DNA of 64,000 bases from Cellulomonas humilata. Lineage in GTDB: Bacteria > Actinomycetota > Actinomycetes > Actinomycetales > Cellulomonadaceae. Position 1 is the stretch's first letter; each line of letters starts with the position of its first letter. Below are positions 8,393 to 16,614 of this stretch, piece after piece. Location of the stretch: assembly GCF_013359775.1 (NCBI RefSeq), contig NZ_JABMCI010000070.1, positions 248,001 through 312,000 of the forward strand, read 5' to 3'. Below the pieces are notes generated by a model. It was not told the origin of the DNA. It saw only the letters and a program-made list of their open reading frames with translations, and did no database searches. The translations under genes were made by a program, and so were the position numbers.

Positions 8393-9849
8393 CGGACCTC
8401 CTCGTCGTCCAGGATCCCGGCCTCGGCCGCGCGCTGGAGCACCGAGTGCTTGCGGCCCCACAGGAAGTAGAACGCGAGCACCACGGAGAGCCACAGCAGG
8501 AACCACGCGTACGTGTACCAGTGCAGCCCGGACAGGATGTAGAGGCAGGCCAGCACGGCGAGCACCGGGGTGACCGGGTAGCCGGGGACCTTGAACCCGC
8601 GGGGCAGGTCGGGGCGGGTGCGACGCAGGATGATGACGCCGACCGAGACCACGATGAACGCGATCAGGGTGCCGATGGACACCAGGTCCCACAGGTAGTC
8701 GAGCGGGATGAACGCGGCCAGCAGCCCGACGACGATCGCGACGATGACCGTGTTGTTCACCGGGGTGTGCGTGCGCGGGTTGACGCGGGAGAACGACTTG
8801 GGCAGCAGGCCGTCGCGACCGATGGCGAACAGGATGCGCGTCTGCCCGTACATCGTCACCAGGGTCACCGAGAAGATCGAGATGACCGCACCGGCGGACA
8901 GGATCGTGCCCGGCCAGGTGGCACCGACGACGTCCTCCAGGATCTTGGCCAGACCGGCCTCGCCCTGCTCGGTGTCGCTGAACGCCTCCCAGGGCTGCGT
9001 GCCGAGGGCGGACACGGCCACCAGGACGTAGATGGTGGTGACGATCGCCAGCGCGCCGAGGATCGCGCGCGGCATGGTCTTCTGCGGGTCGCGCACCTCG
9101 TCGCCCGCGGTGGAGATGGCGTCGAGACCGATGAACGTGAAGAAGATCGTGCCGGCGGCTGCCGTGATCCCCGTGACGCCCATGGGGGCGAAGTCCGCGA
9201 AGTTGTCGGCGTTGAACCCGGTGAAGGCGACCGCCACGAAGAGCAGCAGCACCGCCAGCTTGATGATGACCATCGCGGCGTTGATCCTGGCGGACTCGGA
9301 CGCGCCCCGGATCAGCAGGACCGCGCACAGGGCGACCAGGATCAGAGCCGGCAGGTTGATCAGGCCCGGGTCGGCGTCCCACGGCGCGGCGGACAGCGCC
9401 GTCGGGATCTCCCAGCCGATCAGGTTGTGCAGCAGCTGGTTCAGGTAGCCGCTCCAGCCGACCGCCACGGCCGCCGTGGACACGCCGTACTCGAGGAGCA
9501 GGCAGGCCGCGACCCCCATCGCGACCACCTCGCCGAGCGTGGCGTACGCGTAGGAGTACGTGGAGCCCGAGACCGGCACCGCCGACGCCATCTCCGCGTA
9601 GGACAGCGCCGACAGCCCGGCGGCCAGGCCCGCGAGCAGGAACGAGATCACCACGGCGGGACCGGCGTCGGGCACCGCCTCGTGCATGACGAAGAAGACA
9701 CCGGTGCCCACGGTCGCGCCGACGCCGAACATCATCAGCGTGAACGTGCCGAGCGAGCGCTCCAGACCCTCGCTCGACTTCGTGGACGCGGCGGTGATCG
9801 GCTTCCTGCGCCAGATCTGCGACCTCAGGGACACCTGCGGAACCGTCAT
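8389..9849 (-). CDS. APC superfamily amino-acid permease
   Basis: A 486-residue protein with about twelve membrane helices. Family features are FGVGATVGTGVFF in helix 1, the substrate-binding glycine-rich stretch, SYAEMASAVPVSGSTYSY after helix 3, and FFTFIGLDAISTAGDEVRDPQK in helix 6. This places it with cationic amino-acid transporter (CAT/YfnA-like) permeases, which import amino acids with protons. The ATG at 9849 has a GAGAGG site about eight bases upstream on the minus strand. The stop overlaps the universal stress protein start by four bases. Confidence 0.88.
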   Translation of the reverse strand: MTVPQVSLRSQIWRRKPITAASTKSSEGLERSLGTFTLMMFGVGATVGTGVFFVMHEAVPDAGPAVVISFLLAGLAAGLSALSYAEMASAVPVSGSTYSYAYATLGEVVAMGVAACLLLEYGVSTAAVAVGWSGYLNQLLHNLIGWEIPTALSAAPWDADPGLINLPALILVALCAVLLIRGASESARINAAMVIIKLAVLLLFVAVAFTGFNADNFADFAPMGVTGITAAAGTIFFTFIGLDAISTAGDEVRDPQKTMPRAILGALAIVTTIYVLVAVSALGTQPWEAFSDTEQGEAGLAKILEDVVGATWPGTILSAGAVISIFSVTLVTMYGQTRILFAIGRDGLLPKSFSRVNPRTHTPVNNTVIVAIVVGLLAAFIPLDYLWDLVSIGTLIAFIVVSVGVIILRRTRPDLPRGFKVPGYPVTPVLAVLACLYILSGLHWYTYAWFLLWLSVVLAFYFLWGRKHSVLQRAAEAGILDDEEVR

Positions 9850-10040
9850 GGGCGGGCCTCTCTGAGGGGGCCCACCTGCCCGGGCCGTCGCCGTGTGTCC
9901 CGCCACGGTAGGAGCAGGACGGGTCGGCGGCAAGGCTAGTGGAACGCGTCCAGATAGCACACCGGCGGCTCCCAGAACCCGCGATGAGACGGTGCGTGGT
10001 TTCGGGCACGCGGGCGCGAGTTTGTCGCTACTGTCCGCGC

Positions 10041-10457
10041 ATGCTCATCACAACACTCGCCACCGAGGTGGCCACCACGACCGCCGAGGTCAACCCGATC
10101 CCCATCGTCTTCAGCAGCCTCGTCGGCTACCTGATCGGCGCCTTCTCGGTCTACGGGATCTTCAAGAAGGCCGGCGAGCCCACCTGGCAGGCGTTCGTCC
10201 CGTTCTGGAACACGATCGTCCTGCTCAAGGTCGTGGGCAAGCCGCTGTGGTGGTTCGTCCTGCTCTTCATCCCGCTCGTGAACATCGTGGTCCTCGTCCT
10301 GATCTGGCAGGCGCTGTCGACCTCGTTCGGTCACGGGGCTGGCTTCACGGTCGGCCTGTTCTTCCTGCCCGTCATCTTCCTCTACATCCTCAGCTACGAC
10401 TCGAGCGCGTACCGGGGCGCGGACGCCGCTGCACCGGTCGGCTACGCCACCGCCTGA
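10041..10457 (+). CDS. DUF5684 family membrane protein
   Basis: A 138-residue protein with three or four hydrophobic helices. The pattern KKAGEPTWQAFVPFWNTIVL, then VVGKPLWWFVLLFIPLVN, is typical of DUF5684, where aromatic residues flank the helices. Function is unknown; some members precede signal-peptidase genes, but no such gene is here. The ATG stands six bases after TACTGT, giving a leaderless start. A strong hairpin follows the stop, so the gene appears to be monocistronic. It is divergent from the APC permease, with 191 bases between them in which I see nothing beyond the two start regions. Confidence 0.75.
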   Translation: MLITTLATEVATTTAEVNPIPIVFSSLVGYLIGAFSVYGIFKKAGEPTWQAFVPFWNTIVLLKVVGKPLWWFVLLFIPLVNIVVLVLIWQALSTSFGHGAGFTVGLFFLPVIFLYILSYDSSAYRGADAAAPVGYATA

Positions 10458-10468
10458 CCCGTCCCTCC

Positions 10469-10502
10469 GAGGCGGCCGTACCCCACGGGGTGCGGCCGCC
10501 TC
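10469..10502 (+). terminator. GC-rich hairpin terminator after the DUF5684 gene
   Basis: Arms GAGGCGGCCG and CGGCCGCCTC pair perfectly over ten bases around a 14-base loop that itself contains CCCC/GGGG. It begins 12 bases after the stop codon. No T tract follows, as is usual for actinobacterial terminators. Confidence 0.75.
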
Positions 10503-10523
10503 GTGCGTGGGTGACCATCGCGC

Positions 10524-10925
10524 ATGACGACTTTCGACGCCCTCGCCGACGAGGGGTTCATCTCCCTGACCACGTTCCGCAAGTCCGGTGTCGGGGTGCC
10601 GACGACCGTGTGGGTGGGCCGCGACGGCGACGCCCTGCTGGTGACCACCCCGCGGGGCAGCGGCAAGGTCAAGCGGCTCGGGCGTGACCCCCGCGTCGAG
10701 ATGACGCCGAGCAGCCGCTTCGGGAACGTCGACGACGACGCCCCCACGGTGACCGGCGTCGGCGCGATCCTCGACGACGACGCCGCGCGTGAGCGGTGCA
10801 ACGAGGTGATGGTCGAGAAGTACGGCCTCGAGTACCGCGTGATGATGGGGATCGAGAAGCTGGGCCGCAAGGGCGACGACAACCGCGTGATCCTGCGCAT
10901 CACGCAGGCCGGAGCGCGGGCGTAG
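10524..10925 (+). CDS. PPOX-class F420- or flavin-dependent oxidoreductase
   Basis: A 133-residue split-barrel protein of the pyridoxamine 5'-phosphate oxidase-like superfamily. The N-terminal FISLTTFRKSGVGVPTTVWV and the central TTPRGSGKVKRLGRDPRVEM match the TIGR03666-type group predicted to use F420 or FMN. Such enzymes act as soluble homodimers; the substrate is unknown. It stands between a terminator and the leaderless start of the next gene, 10 bases on. The ATG is chosen because the conserved first strand starts directly after it. Confidence 0.8.
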   Translation: MTTFDALADEGFISLTTFRKSGVGVPTTVWVGRDGDALLVTTPRGSGKVKRLGRDPRVEMTPSSRFGNVDDDAPTVTGVGAILDDDAARERCNEVMVEKYGLEYRVMMGIEKLGRKGDDNRVILRITQAGARA

Positions 10926-10935
10926 CCTGCCCGCC

Positions 10936-11712
10936 GTGCCCCTGACCCACCAGCAGATCACCGCCACGCTGCGCGCCGCCGGCTGCGTGTTCGCCGAGGA
11001 CGAGGCGGCGATCCTGCTCGAGGCGGGGTCCGACGACCTGGAGGCGCTGGTCGCGCGTCGGGTCGCCGGGCAGCCGCTCGAGGTCGTCGTCGGGTGGGCG
11101 CAGTTCTGTGGGCTGCGCATCGAGATCGACCCCGGGGTGTTCGTGCCGCGTCGCCGCACCGAGCTGCTGGTCCGGGAGGCCGCACGGCTGGCTCCGCGGA
11201 CCACCGAGCCGGTCGTGGTGCTGGACCTCTGCTGCGGCTCTGGGGCGCTGGGGGTGGCGCTCGCGCACGAGCTCGGGTCGGTCGAGCTCTACGCGGCCGA
11301 CGTGGAGCCCGCGGCGGTCCGCTGCGCGCGCCGGAACGTGGGGGCGGTCGGGGGGCAGGTGTTCGAGGGGGACCTGGACCAGCCGCTGCCGGCGTCGCTG
11401 CGCGGCTGGGTCCAGCTGCTCGTCGCGAACGTGCCGTACGTGCCGACCGACGCGATCGGCCTCATGCCGCCCGAGGCCCGGCTGCACGAGCCCCGGGTCA
11501 CCCTTGACGGCGGTCCCGACGGCCTGGACGTGCTGCGCCGCGTGGCGGCGGCGGCGCCGCGTTGGCTGGCGCCGGGCGGGCACCTGCTGGTGGAGTCCAG
11601 CGAGGCCCAGGTGCCGCCCGCCGTGGCCGCGTTCACCGCCGCCGGGCTGGTGGCGCGGGTGGTCGTCGACGACGACACCGAGGCCACCGTGGTCGTCGGG
11701 ACGCTGCCGTAG
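10936..11712 (+). CDS. Putative protein N5-glutamine methyltransferase (PrmC/HemK-related, TIGR03704 type)
   Basis: A 258-residue protein with the HemK layout: a short N-terminal helical domain, PLEVVVGWAQFCGLRI and FVPRRRTELLV, then the AdoMet motif VVVLDLCCGSGALGVALA near residue 95, and NVPYVPTDAI near residue 170. The catalytic NPPY motif of true N5-glutamine methyltransferases is NVPY here, a known variant of the PrmC-related paralogue group in actinobacteria. True PrmC modifies release factors; whether this paralogue does is unknown. The GTG start is seven bases after TAGCCT, so the transcript is probably leaderless. The next gene starts 46 bases downstream. Confidence 0.8.
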   Translation: MPLTHQQITATLRAAGCVFAEDEAAILLEAGSDDLEALVARRVAGQPLEVVVGWAQFCGLRIEIDPGVFVPRRRTELLVREAARLAPRTTEPVVVLDLCCGSGALGVALAHELGSVELYAADVEPAAVRCARRNVGAVGGQVFEGDLDQPLPASLRGWVQLLVANVPYVPTDAIGLMPPEARLHEPRVTLDGGPDGLDVLRRVAAAAPRWLAPGGHLLVESSEAQVPPAVAAFTAAGLVARVVVDDDTEATVVVGTLP

Positions 11713-11758
11713 GGCTGCCGGACTGCGGCATGGGGCCGGTGGCAGGCACAATCAGCCC

Positions 11759-13459
11759 GTGAGCGATGCGTACGCCGGGCCCGAGGGGCAGGCCGACCCG
11801 ACGTACCAGCGGTTCGCGCGCCTCGCGCAGGCGTACGTCGGTGCTCCGGTGTCGCTGGTGTCGTTCGTCGACGAGGTCGGCCAGGTGTTCCCCGGGGCGC
11901 TCGGCCTGCCCGAGCCGTGGATGTCGCGGCGCGGGACGGAGCTGTCGCACTCGTTCTGCCAGTACGTGGTGAGCTCGGACGCGCCGCTGGTGGTCACCGA
12001 CGCCCGCGAGGTCGAGTTCCTGCGCGACAACCTGGCCATCCCCGACCTGAGCGCCATCGCCTACGCCGGCTTCCCGGTGCGCGACCTGGACGGCCAGGCG
12101 GTCGGCTCCCTGTGCGCGATCGACGACGAGCCGCGGGTGTGGACCACCGAGGAGCTGGCCGTGCTCGCCGACCTGGCGCAGGCGTGCTCGTCGGAGGTCC
12201 AGCTGCGGTCGCTCGGGGAGCGGGCGCGGCGGGCGCAGCGCGCGGCCACGCAGAGCGACCGGCACGCGCGGCTCCTGCTGCTCATGTCGGAGGCGTTCGC
12301 GGACGCGGTGTCCGTGGACGACGTGCTGGACACCATCCAGCGGGTCGCGGTGACGGCGGCCGGCTCGCGGCGGACCGCGGTGGCGGTGGTGCACGAGCAG
12401 CACCTGCGCTGGGTGCGTCACGAGGAGGTCGACGGGGTGCCGGCGGTGCTGTGGAGGGACGTGGCGCTGTCCGACGCGCGGTGGCCGTCCGTGGTGGCCG
12501 TGACCGGCGGGGGCCCGCAGATCTTCGAGGACGCCGCGGCCATGGCGGCCGCCTTCCCCTCGACCGCCGGCCTGGGCGGTGACGGCGCGCTGGCGATCCT
12601 GCCGCTGACCGCGGCGACCGGGGTGCTGGGCGCGGTGCTGCTCCGGTGGGAGCTGGCGCGGGACATGGACGCCGACGCCCGGTCGGTGCTCAGCGCGCTG
12701 GCCGCGTACGCCGCCCTGGCGCTCGACCGCGCGCAGCTGCTGGAGGCGCGGCGGGAGGTCGCGCACGTGCTCCAGGCCGCGATGCTGACCGACCTGCCGA
12801 CGGTCGACGGCCTCACGATCACCGCCGCGTACGCCCCGGCCTCGATGGGCGAGGACGTCGGCGGGGACTGGTACGACGCCATCGCGCTGCCCGACGGGTC
12901 GACGGCGCTGATGATCGGCGACGTGACCGGGCACGACATGGGCGCCGCGGCCCTCATGGGGCAGCTCCGGTCCATGCTGCGCGGGCTGACCTGGACCTTC
13001 CAGGAGCCGCCCGGCGCCATCCTGCGCCGGCTGGACGACGCGAACCTGGGCGTGGGGCTGCGGGCGACGGGCTCGGCCGTGCTGGCCCACCTGGACCCGC
13101 CGGGCGCGGACGGCGGTCGCGAGCTGCGGTGGTCCAGCGCCGGCCACCCGCCCCCCGTGCTGCTGCGGACCGACGGTACGGCCGACGTGCTGGAGGGTGA
13201 GCCGAGCATGCTGCTCGGGTTCCGGGCGGGGGTGGCCCGCCACGACCACACGGTCACGCTGTTCCCCGGCGACGTGCTCGTCCTCTACACGGACGGCCTG
13301 GTGGAGCGCCGGCGGGAGAACCTGCGTGCGGGCCTGGCCCGGCTGGTCGCGACGGTCGTCTCGGCGGCGTCCGGAGAGCCCTGGAAGCTGATCGAGGCGC
13401 TGGCCCCGGCGGAGATCCGTCGCGACGACGTGGCCGTCCTGACGGTCACCGTCGGATGA
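11759..13459 (+). CDS. GAF-GAF-SpoIIE (PP2C-type) serine phosphatase
   Basis: A 566-residue soluble protein. Residues about 15-145 form a first GAF domain, typified by SLVSFVDEVGQVFPGALGLP and SHSFCQYVV; residues about 170-320 form a second GAF-like domain; residues about 340-566 are a SpoIIE phosphatase with EDVGGDWYDAI, GDVTGHDMGAAALMGQL and the C-terminal LYTDGLVERR. Such proteins dephosphorylate anti-anti-sigma factors in stress pathways after a sensory input through GAF. No anti-sigma partner is adjacent, so the target is elsewhere. The GTG is six bases after CACAAT, suggesting a leaderless start. Its stop lies in the first of three 14-bp repeats that lead into the AlkD-like gene. Confidence 0.85.
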   Translation: MSDAYAGPEGQADPTYQRFARLAQAYVGAPVSLVSFVDEVGQVFPGALGLPEPWMSRRGTELSHSFCQYVVSSDAPLVVTDAREVEFLRDNLAIPDLSAIAYAGFPVRDLDGQAVGSLCAIDDEPRVWTTEELAVLADLAQACSSEVQLRSLGERARRAQRAATQSDRHARLLLLMSEAFADAVSVDDVLDTIQRVAVTAAGSRRTAVAVVHEQHLRWVRHEEVDGVPAVLWRDVALSDARWPSVVAVTGGGPQIFEDAAAMAAAFPSTAGLGGDGALAILPLTAATGVLGAVLLRWELARDMDADARSVLSALAAYAALALDRAQLLEARREVAHVLQAAMLTDLPTVDGLTITAAYAPASMGEDVGGDWYDAIALPDGSTALMIGDVTGHDMGAAALMGQLRSMLRGLTWTFQEPPGAILRRLDDANLGVGLRATGSAVLAHLDPPGADGGRELRWSSAGHPPPVLLRTDGTADVLEGEPSMLLGFRAGVARHDHTVTLFPGDVLVLYTDGLVERRRENLRAGLARLVATVVSAASGEPWKLIEALAPAEIRRDDVAVLTVTVG

Positions 13460-13488
13460 GCACCGTCGGATGAGCACCGTCGGGTGAG
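13447..13488 (+). repeat. Three tandem 14-bp repeats carrying stop/start overlaps
   Basis: CACCGTCGGATGAG occurs at 13447-13460 and 13461-13474, and with one change (GGGTGAG) at 13475-13488. Each copy carries a stop-start overlap. The first TGA ends the phosphatase, and the overlapping ATG at 13456 opens a five-codon frame MSTVG that ends at 13473. The ATG at 13470 opens another MSTVG frame that ends at 13487, overlapping the GTG at 13484 of the next gene. The repeats are visible; their effect on coupling is inferred. Confidence 0.9.
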
Positions 13489-14200
13489 CACCGCCGTCGA
13501 CCGCCTGGGCGCGATGGCGGACCCCGAGCGGGCGGCCGGGATGGCGCGGTTCTTCAAGAGCGGGCCGGGAGAGTACGGCGAGGGCGACCGCTTCCTCGGG
13601 TTGACCGTGCCTCAGGTGACGACCGTCGCCAAGGAGAACCTGGGCCTGCCGCCGGCGGCGCTCGAGGAGCTGCTCGAGGACGAGCGGCACGAGGTGCGGC
13701 TGCTGGCGCTGAAGATCATGGCGCTCGAGTGCGCGGCGAAGCGGACCTCGTCGCAGCGGCGGCGCGAGCTGCTCGACCTGTACCTGCGGCGCACCGACCG
13801 CGTGAACAACTGGGACCTGGTCGACGCCAGCGCGCCGGACGTGCTCGGCCGCGCGGTGCTGGCCGGTCTGTCGACCGACGTGCTCTACCGCCTGGCGGCC
13901 TCGGACCTGCTGTGGGAGCGCCGCATCGCGATCGTCGGGACCTTCCCGCTGATCCGCTCCGGGTCCCTGGACCACACGTTCGCGCTGGCCGCGCTGCTGG
14001 AGGCGGACCGGCACGACCTGATGCACAAGGCGATCGGGTGGATGCTGCGCGAGGCGGGCAAGAAGGACGAGGCGCGACTCCTTGCCTACCTCGACGAGCA
14101 TGCCGCGACGATGCCGCGGACCACCCTGCGGTACTCCCTGGAGCGACTGGATCCCGAGGCGCGGGCGCACTACATGCAGGCGAGGAAGCGCGTCAGCTGA
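13484..14200 (+). CDS. DNA alkylation repair protein (AlkD-like HEAT-repeat glycosylase)
   Basis: A 238-residue all-helical protein of the AlkC/AlkD superfamily. Landmarks are ARFFKSGPGEYGEGDRFLGL near the start, LLALKIMALECA, the conserved RVNNWDLVDASAP around residue 107 containing the Trp-Asp pair that contacts the lesion, and the C-terminal MLREAGKKDEARLLAYLDEH. AlkD removes cationic 3- and 7-alkylpurines without flipping the base. Length and motifs look complete. The GTG at 13484 is used because upstream ATGs in the same repeat array run out of frame after five codons. The stop lies in a TCAGCTGA palindrome shared with the convergent VOC gene. Confidence 0.85.
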   Translation: MSTAVDRLGAMADPERAAGMARFFKSGPGEYGEGDRFLGLTVPQVTTVAKENLGLPPAALEELLEDERHEVRLLALKIMALECAAKRTSSQRRRELLDLYLRRTDRVNNWDLVDASAPDVLGRAVLAGLSTDVLYRLAASDLLWERRIAIVGTFPLIRSGSLDHTFALAALLEADRHDLMHKAIGWMLREAGKKDEARLLAYLDEHAATMPRTTLRYSLERLDPEARAHYMQARKRVS

Positions 14201-14591
14201 CGACCTCCAGCCAGTGCGGGTTGGTCATGATGCCCAGGAGGTTGCCGAACGGGTCGACCACCGAGGCGGTGATGAACCCGGCGCCGCGCTCCACGATCCC
14301 CTCGTGCTCGGTGGCGCCGAGCTCGAGGAGCCGTGCGAGGGTGCCCTCGAGGTCGTCGACGTGCCAGGAGACGACGGCCCCGGTGGGACCACCCGCGCCG
14401 GGGACGTAGCGGCGGTCGATGATCCCGAGCTCGTCGAGGTGGTCGCCGATCCGGAACTCGACGTAGCCGTCGCGGACGAAGTACGGCTCGAAGCCGAACA
14501 GCTCCGTGTACCAGGCGCGCGCGGCGTCGAGGTCGTCGGCGAAGAAGGAGACGTTGGCGAGGCCGCGAAAGGTGTTCGTGTGTGTCGTCAT
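14193..14591 (-). CDS. VOC family (glyoxalase/bleomycin-resistance fold) protein
   Basis: A 132-residue protein of the vicinal oxygen chelate superfamily, with LANVSFFADDLDAARAWYTELFGFEPYF at the N-terminus and VVDPFGNLLGIMTNP at the C-terminus, both typical of one half of the fold repeated twice. Metal-binding residues are not conclusive and the substrate is unknown. It is divergent from a WYL-domain regulator across 61 bases containing a perfect inverted repeat, so it is probably that regulator's target. It overlaps the AlkD-like gene by eight bases at the 3' ends. Confidence 0.85.
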   Translation of the reverse strand: MTTHTNTFRGLANVSFFADDLDAARAWYTELFGFEPYFVRDGYVEFRIGDHLDELGIIDRRYVPGAGGPTGAVVSWHVDDLEGTLARLLELGATEHEGIVERGAGFITASVVDPFGNLLGIMTNPHWLEVVS

Positions 14592-14610
14592 GTCTCCACT
14601 CTCCGCACCT

Positions 14611-14633
14611 AAGTGCTCACCGTCTGAGCACTT
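14611..14633. promoter_or_regulatory. Perfect inverted repeat between the VOC and WYL genes
   Basis: AAGTGCTC and GAGCACTT form perfect eight-base arms around a seven-base spacer, centred in the divergent intergenic region, 19 bases from both start codons. It is a probable operator for the adjacent WYL-domain regulator, controlling both its own gene and the VOC gene. Confidence 0.7.
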
Positions 14634-14652
14634 TCTGATCCACTCTTGAGGC

Positions 14653-15609
14653 ATGCGCGCAGACCGGTTGGTGGCCACCCTCCTGCTGATGCAGGCACGC
14701 GGGCGGGTGACCGCCGCGGAGGTCGCCGACGAGCTCGAGGTGTCGGTCGCGACGGCCCGGCGTGACCTCGAGGCACTGTCCACCGCGGGCATCCCGGTCT
14801 ACCCGCAACCGGGTCGCGGGGGCGGCTGGTCGCTCGTCGGCGGTGCGCGGACCGACCTCACCGGGTTGACCGCGCCCGAGGCGCAGGCGCTGTTCCTGCT
14901 GCTCGGGTCGTCCTCCGACCGGTCGGCCGAGGCCACCTCGGCCCTCCGCAAGCTCGTCCGGGCCCTGCCGGCCACGTTCCGGGCGGAGGCCGAGGCGGCC
15001 GGGCGCGCGGTGCTGGTGGACCCGGTCGGGTGGGGCTCGTCGGCCCGGGCACGGCAGCCGTGGGTCGCGGAGCTCCAGGGGGCGGTCGTTCGCCGGCGGC
15101 AGGTGACGCTCGTCTACCGGGGCCGTGCCGGCGAGTCCGAGCGGACCGTCGACCCGTGGGCGCTCGTCGACAAGGGCGAGCACTGGTACCTCGTGGCCGG
15201 GACACCCGCGGGCCGGCGCACGTTCCGGCTGGACCGGATCATCAGCCTGGCCGTGCTCGACGCAGCGGCGGTGCGGCCCGACGACCTCGACGTGGCCGGG
15301 ATCTGGGAGTCGGTGGTCGACGAGGTCGAGGAGCGCCGCTCGCGGGTGACCGCGACCGTGCTGACGACCCCGTTCCACGTGCGCGTGCTGCGCGGCCAGT
15401 TCGGGCGGCACGTCACCGTGCTCGGGGCCGACGCCGACGGCCGGGTGCGGCTCGAGGTGGGGTCGCACACCGCCCGGTCGGTGGCCGAGCACCTGGCGGG
15501 GTTCGGTGCGGCGGTGGAGGTGCTGGAGCCGGCGTCCGTCCGGGCCGAGCTGGCGGTGCTCGGCGCCGAGCTGGTCGGGCTGTACGGGGGTGTGGGTGGT
15601 CCTCGCTAG
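14653..15609 (+). CDS. WYL-domain transcriptional regulator (YafY type)
   Basis: A 318-residue protein. Residues 1-60 form a DeoR/HTH_11 winged helix (VTAAEVADELEVSVATARRD), residues about 130-215 the WYL domain (VDPWALVDKGEHWYLVAGT is its core, then RTFRLDRI), and the rest the WCX C-terminal extension. The WYL core Trp-Tyr-Leu is present. Such regulators sense small ligands or nucleic-acid species through the WYL pocket. It is divergent from the VOC gene and shares with it an operator-like palindrome at 14611-14633. The DUF3224 gene follows after 10 bases. Confidence 0.85.
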   Translation: MRADRLVATLLLMQARGRVTAAEVADELEVSVATARRDLEALSTAGIPVYPQPGRGGGWSLVGGARTDLTGLTAPEAQALFLLLGSSSDRSAEATSALRKLVRALPATFRAEAEAAGRAVLVDPVGWGSSARARQPWVAELQGAVVRRRQVTLVYRGRAGESERTVDPWALVDKGEHWYLVAGTPAGRRTFRLDRIISLAVLDAAAVRPDDLDVAGIWESVVDEVEERRSRVTATVLTTPFHVRVLRGQFGRHVTVLGADADGRVRLEVGSHTARSVAEHLAGFGAAVEVLEPASVRAELAVLGAELVGLYGGVGGPR

Positions 15610-15619
15610 CGTCCCGACC

Positions 15620-16030
15620 ATGATCACCGAGGGAACGTTCACGGTCAGCGGGTTCGCCGGGGTGCCGGTCGCGCAGGATGCCGAGCCGGTCAGCACGGCG
15701 CTCTCCGTGGGGGTGGCGACGATGGTCAAGCAGTACGCGGGCGGCGTCGCGGGCCGCTCGACCACCCTGTTCACGTCGGCGTTCGACCCGGAGCGAGGCG
15801 TCGGCACGTACGTCGCGATGGAGTCGTTCGAGGGCAGCCTCGACGGGCGCTCCGGCACCTTCAACTTCGTCCACGCGGCCTCGACGCACGGCACGGACCG
15901 GTACGACGAGCACTTCGTGGTCGTCCCGTCGAGCGGCACCGGCGAGCTCGCCGGCATCACGGGCAGCGGCGCGCTCGAGGTGGACGCGGACGGCACGCAC
16001 CGGATGCGGTTCGACTACACGCTGGACTGA
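15620..16030 (+). CDS. DUF3224 family protein
   Basis: A 136-residue soluble protein with an allene-oxide-cyclase-like beta-barrel pattern: GTFTVSGFAG at the start, SFEGSLDGRSGTFNFVHA in the middle and a closing strand HRMRFDYTLD. These features match DUF3224, whose function is unknown. The ATG is seven bases after TAGCGT, a leaderless arrangement, so it can be transcribed independently of the WYL gene. The 3' end overlaps the convergent SRPBCC-like gene by 16 bases. Confidence 0.8.
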   Translation: MITEGTFTVSGFAGVPVAQDAEPVSTALSVGVATMVKQYAGGVAGRSTTLFTSAFDPERGVGTYVAMESFEGSLDGRSGTFNFVHAASTHGTDRYDEHFVVVPSSGTGELAGITGSGALEVDADGTHRMRFDYTLD

Positions 16031-16560
16031 GCGCCGTGCTCCGCGGCCGCGAGGTGCGCGAACGTCAGGAGCTGCTTGCGCATCATCACCAGGTCGCCCC
16101 ACGCCAGCAGCCACGCGCCCACCGCTCCCGGTCGGCTGGTCGGCTGCGGGGAGCGGAGCACCGCCACCAGCCGGCTGCGCTCCCGGCCGCTCGGGAGGAC
16201 CGCGTAGGTGACGGCGACGTCCCCGAACATCCGGGCGCCGGCCGGGTTCATCCGCACGGTCAGGTGATCGTCGGTGGCGAACGAGACGAGCGTGAAGATC
16301 CGCGAGAACGTCTGGCCCACCTCCAGGTCCCACGTCCAGGGCAGCGGTCTGCGAGGGCTGCGGCGGCCGGCGTTGTCGATCCAGTCGTAGCTGTAGGGCG
16401 CGACGCGGAACTGGCACAGCCACCGGTAGACCACGTCGGGCGGCGCCGCGACGTCCACGCCGCGGAACAGCCGCTGGGCGGGAGCCGGGACCAGGTCGTC
16501 GCACGGGTAGGAGCGGTGCTGCTCGGACCCGGTCACGCCCCACGCCGTGGCGATCGTCAT
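16015..16560 (-). CDS. SRPBCC-like (polyketide cyclase fold) protein
   Basis: A 181-residue protein with an SRPBCC-type pattern. Residues 35-55 read FRGVDVAAPPDVVYRWLCQ, the usual strand and helix, and later strands are SRIFTLVSFATDDHLTVRM and GDVAVTYAVLPSGRERSRLV, followed by a C-terminal helix at LGDLVMMRKQLLTFAHLAA-like residues. No catalytic residues can be named. The ATG at 16560 lies seven bases after TAGCGT; an upstream GTG at 16569 would fall inside that hexamer and is rejected. It is transcribed alone and convergent with DUF3224. Confidence 0.75.
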   Translation of the reverse strand: MTIATAWGVTGSEQHRSYPCDDLVPAPAQRLFRGVDVAAPPDVVYRWLCQFRVAPYSYDWIDNAGRRSPRRPLPWTWDLEVGQTFSRIFTLVSFATDDHLTVRMNPAGARMFGDVAVTYAVLPSGRERSRLVAVLRSPQPTSRPGAVGAWLLAWGDLVMMRKQLLTFAHLAAAEHGAQSSV

Positions 16561-16614
16561 GGCAGTCACGCTAGGGCGAGCCCGACGTGCGCGCCCCGAC
16601 CTCTCAGCGCGCCC

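Noticed and set aside
14193..14200. TCAGCTGA palindrome shared by two convergent stop codons
   Set aside because: Two TGA stops overlapping in convergent genes readily create this sequence; no regulatory meaning is needed.
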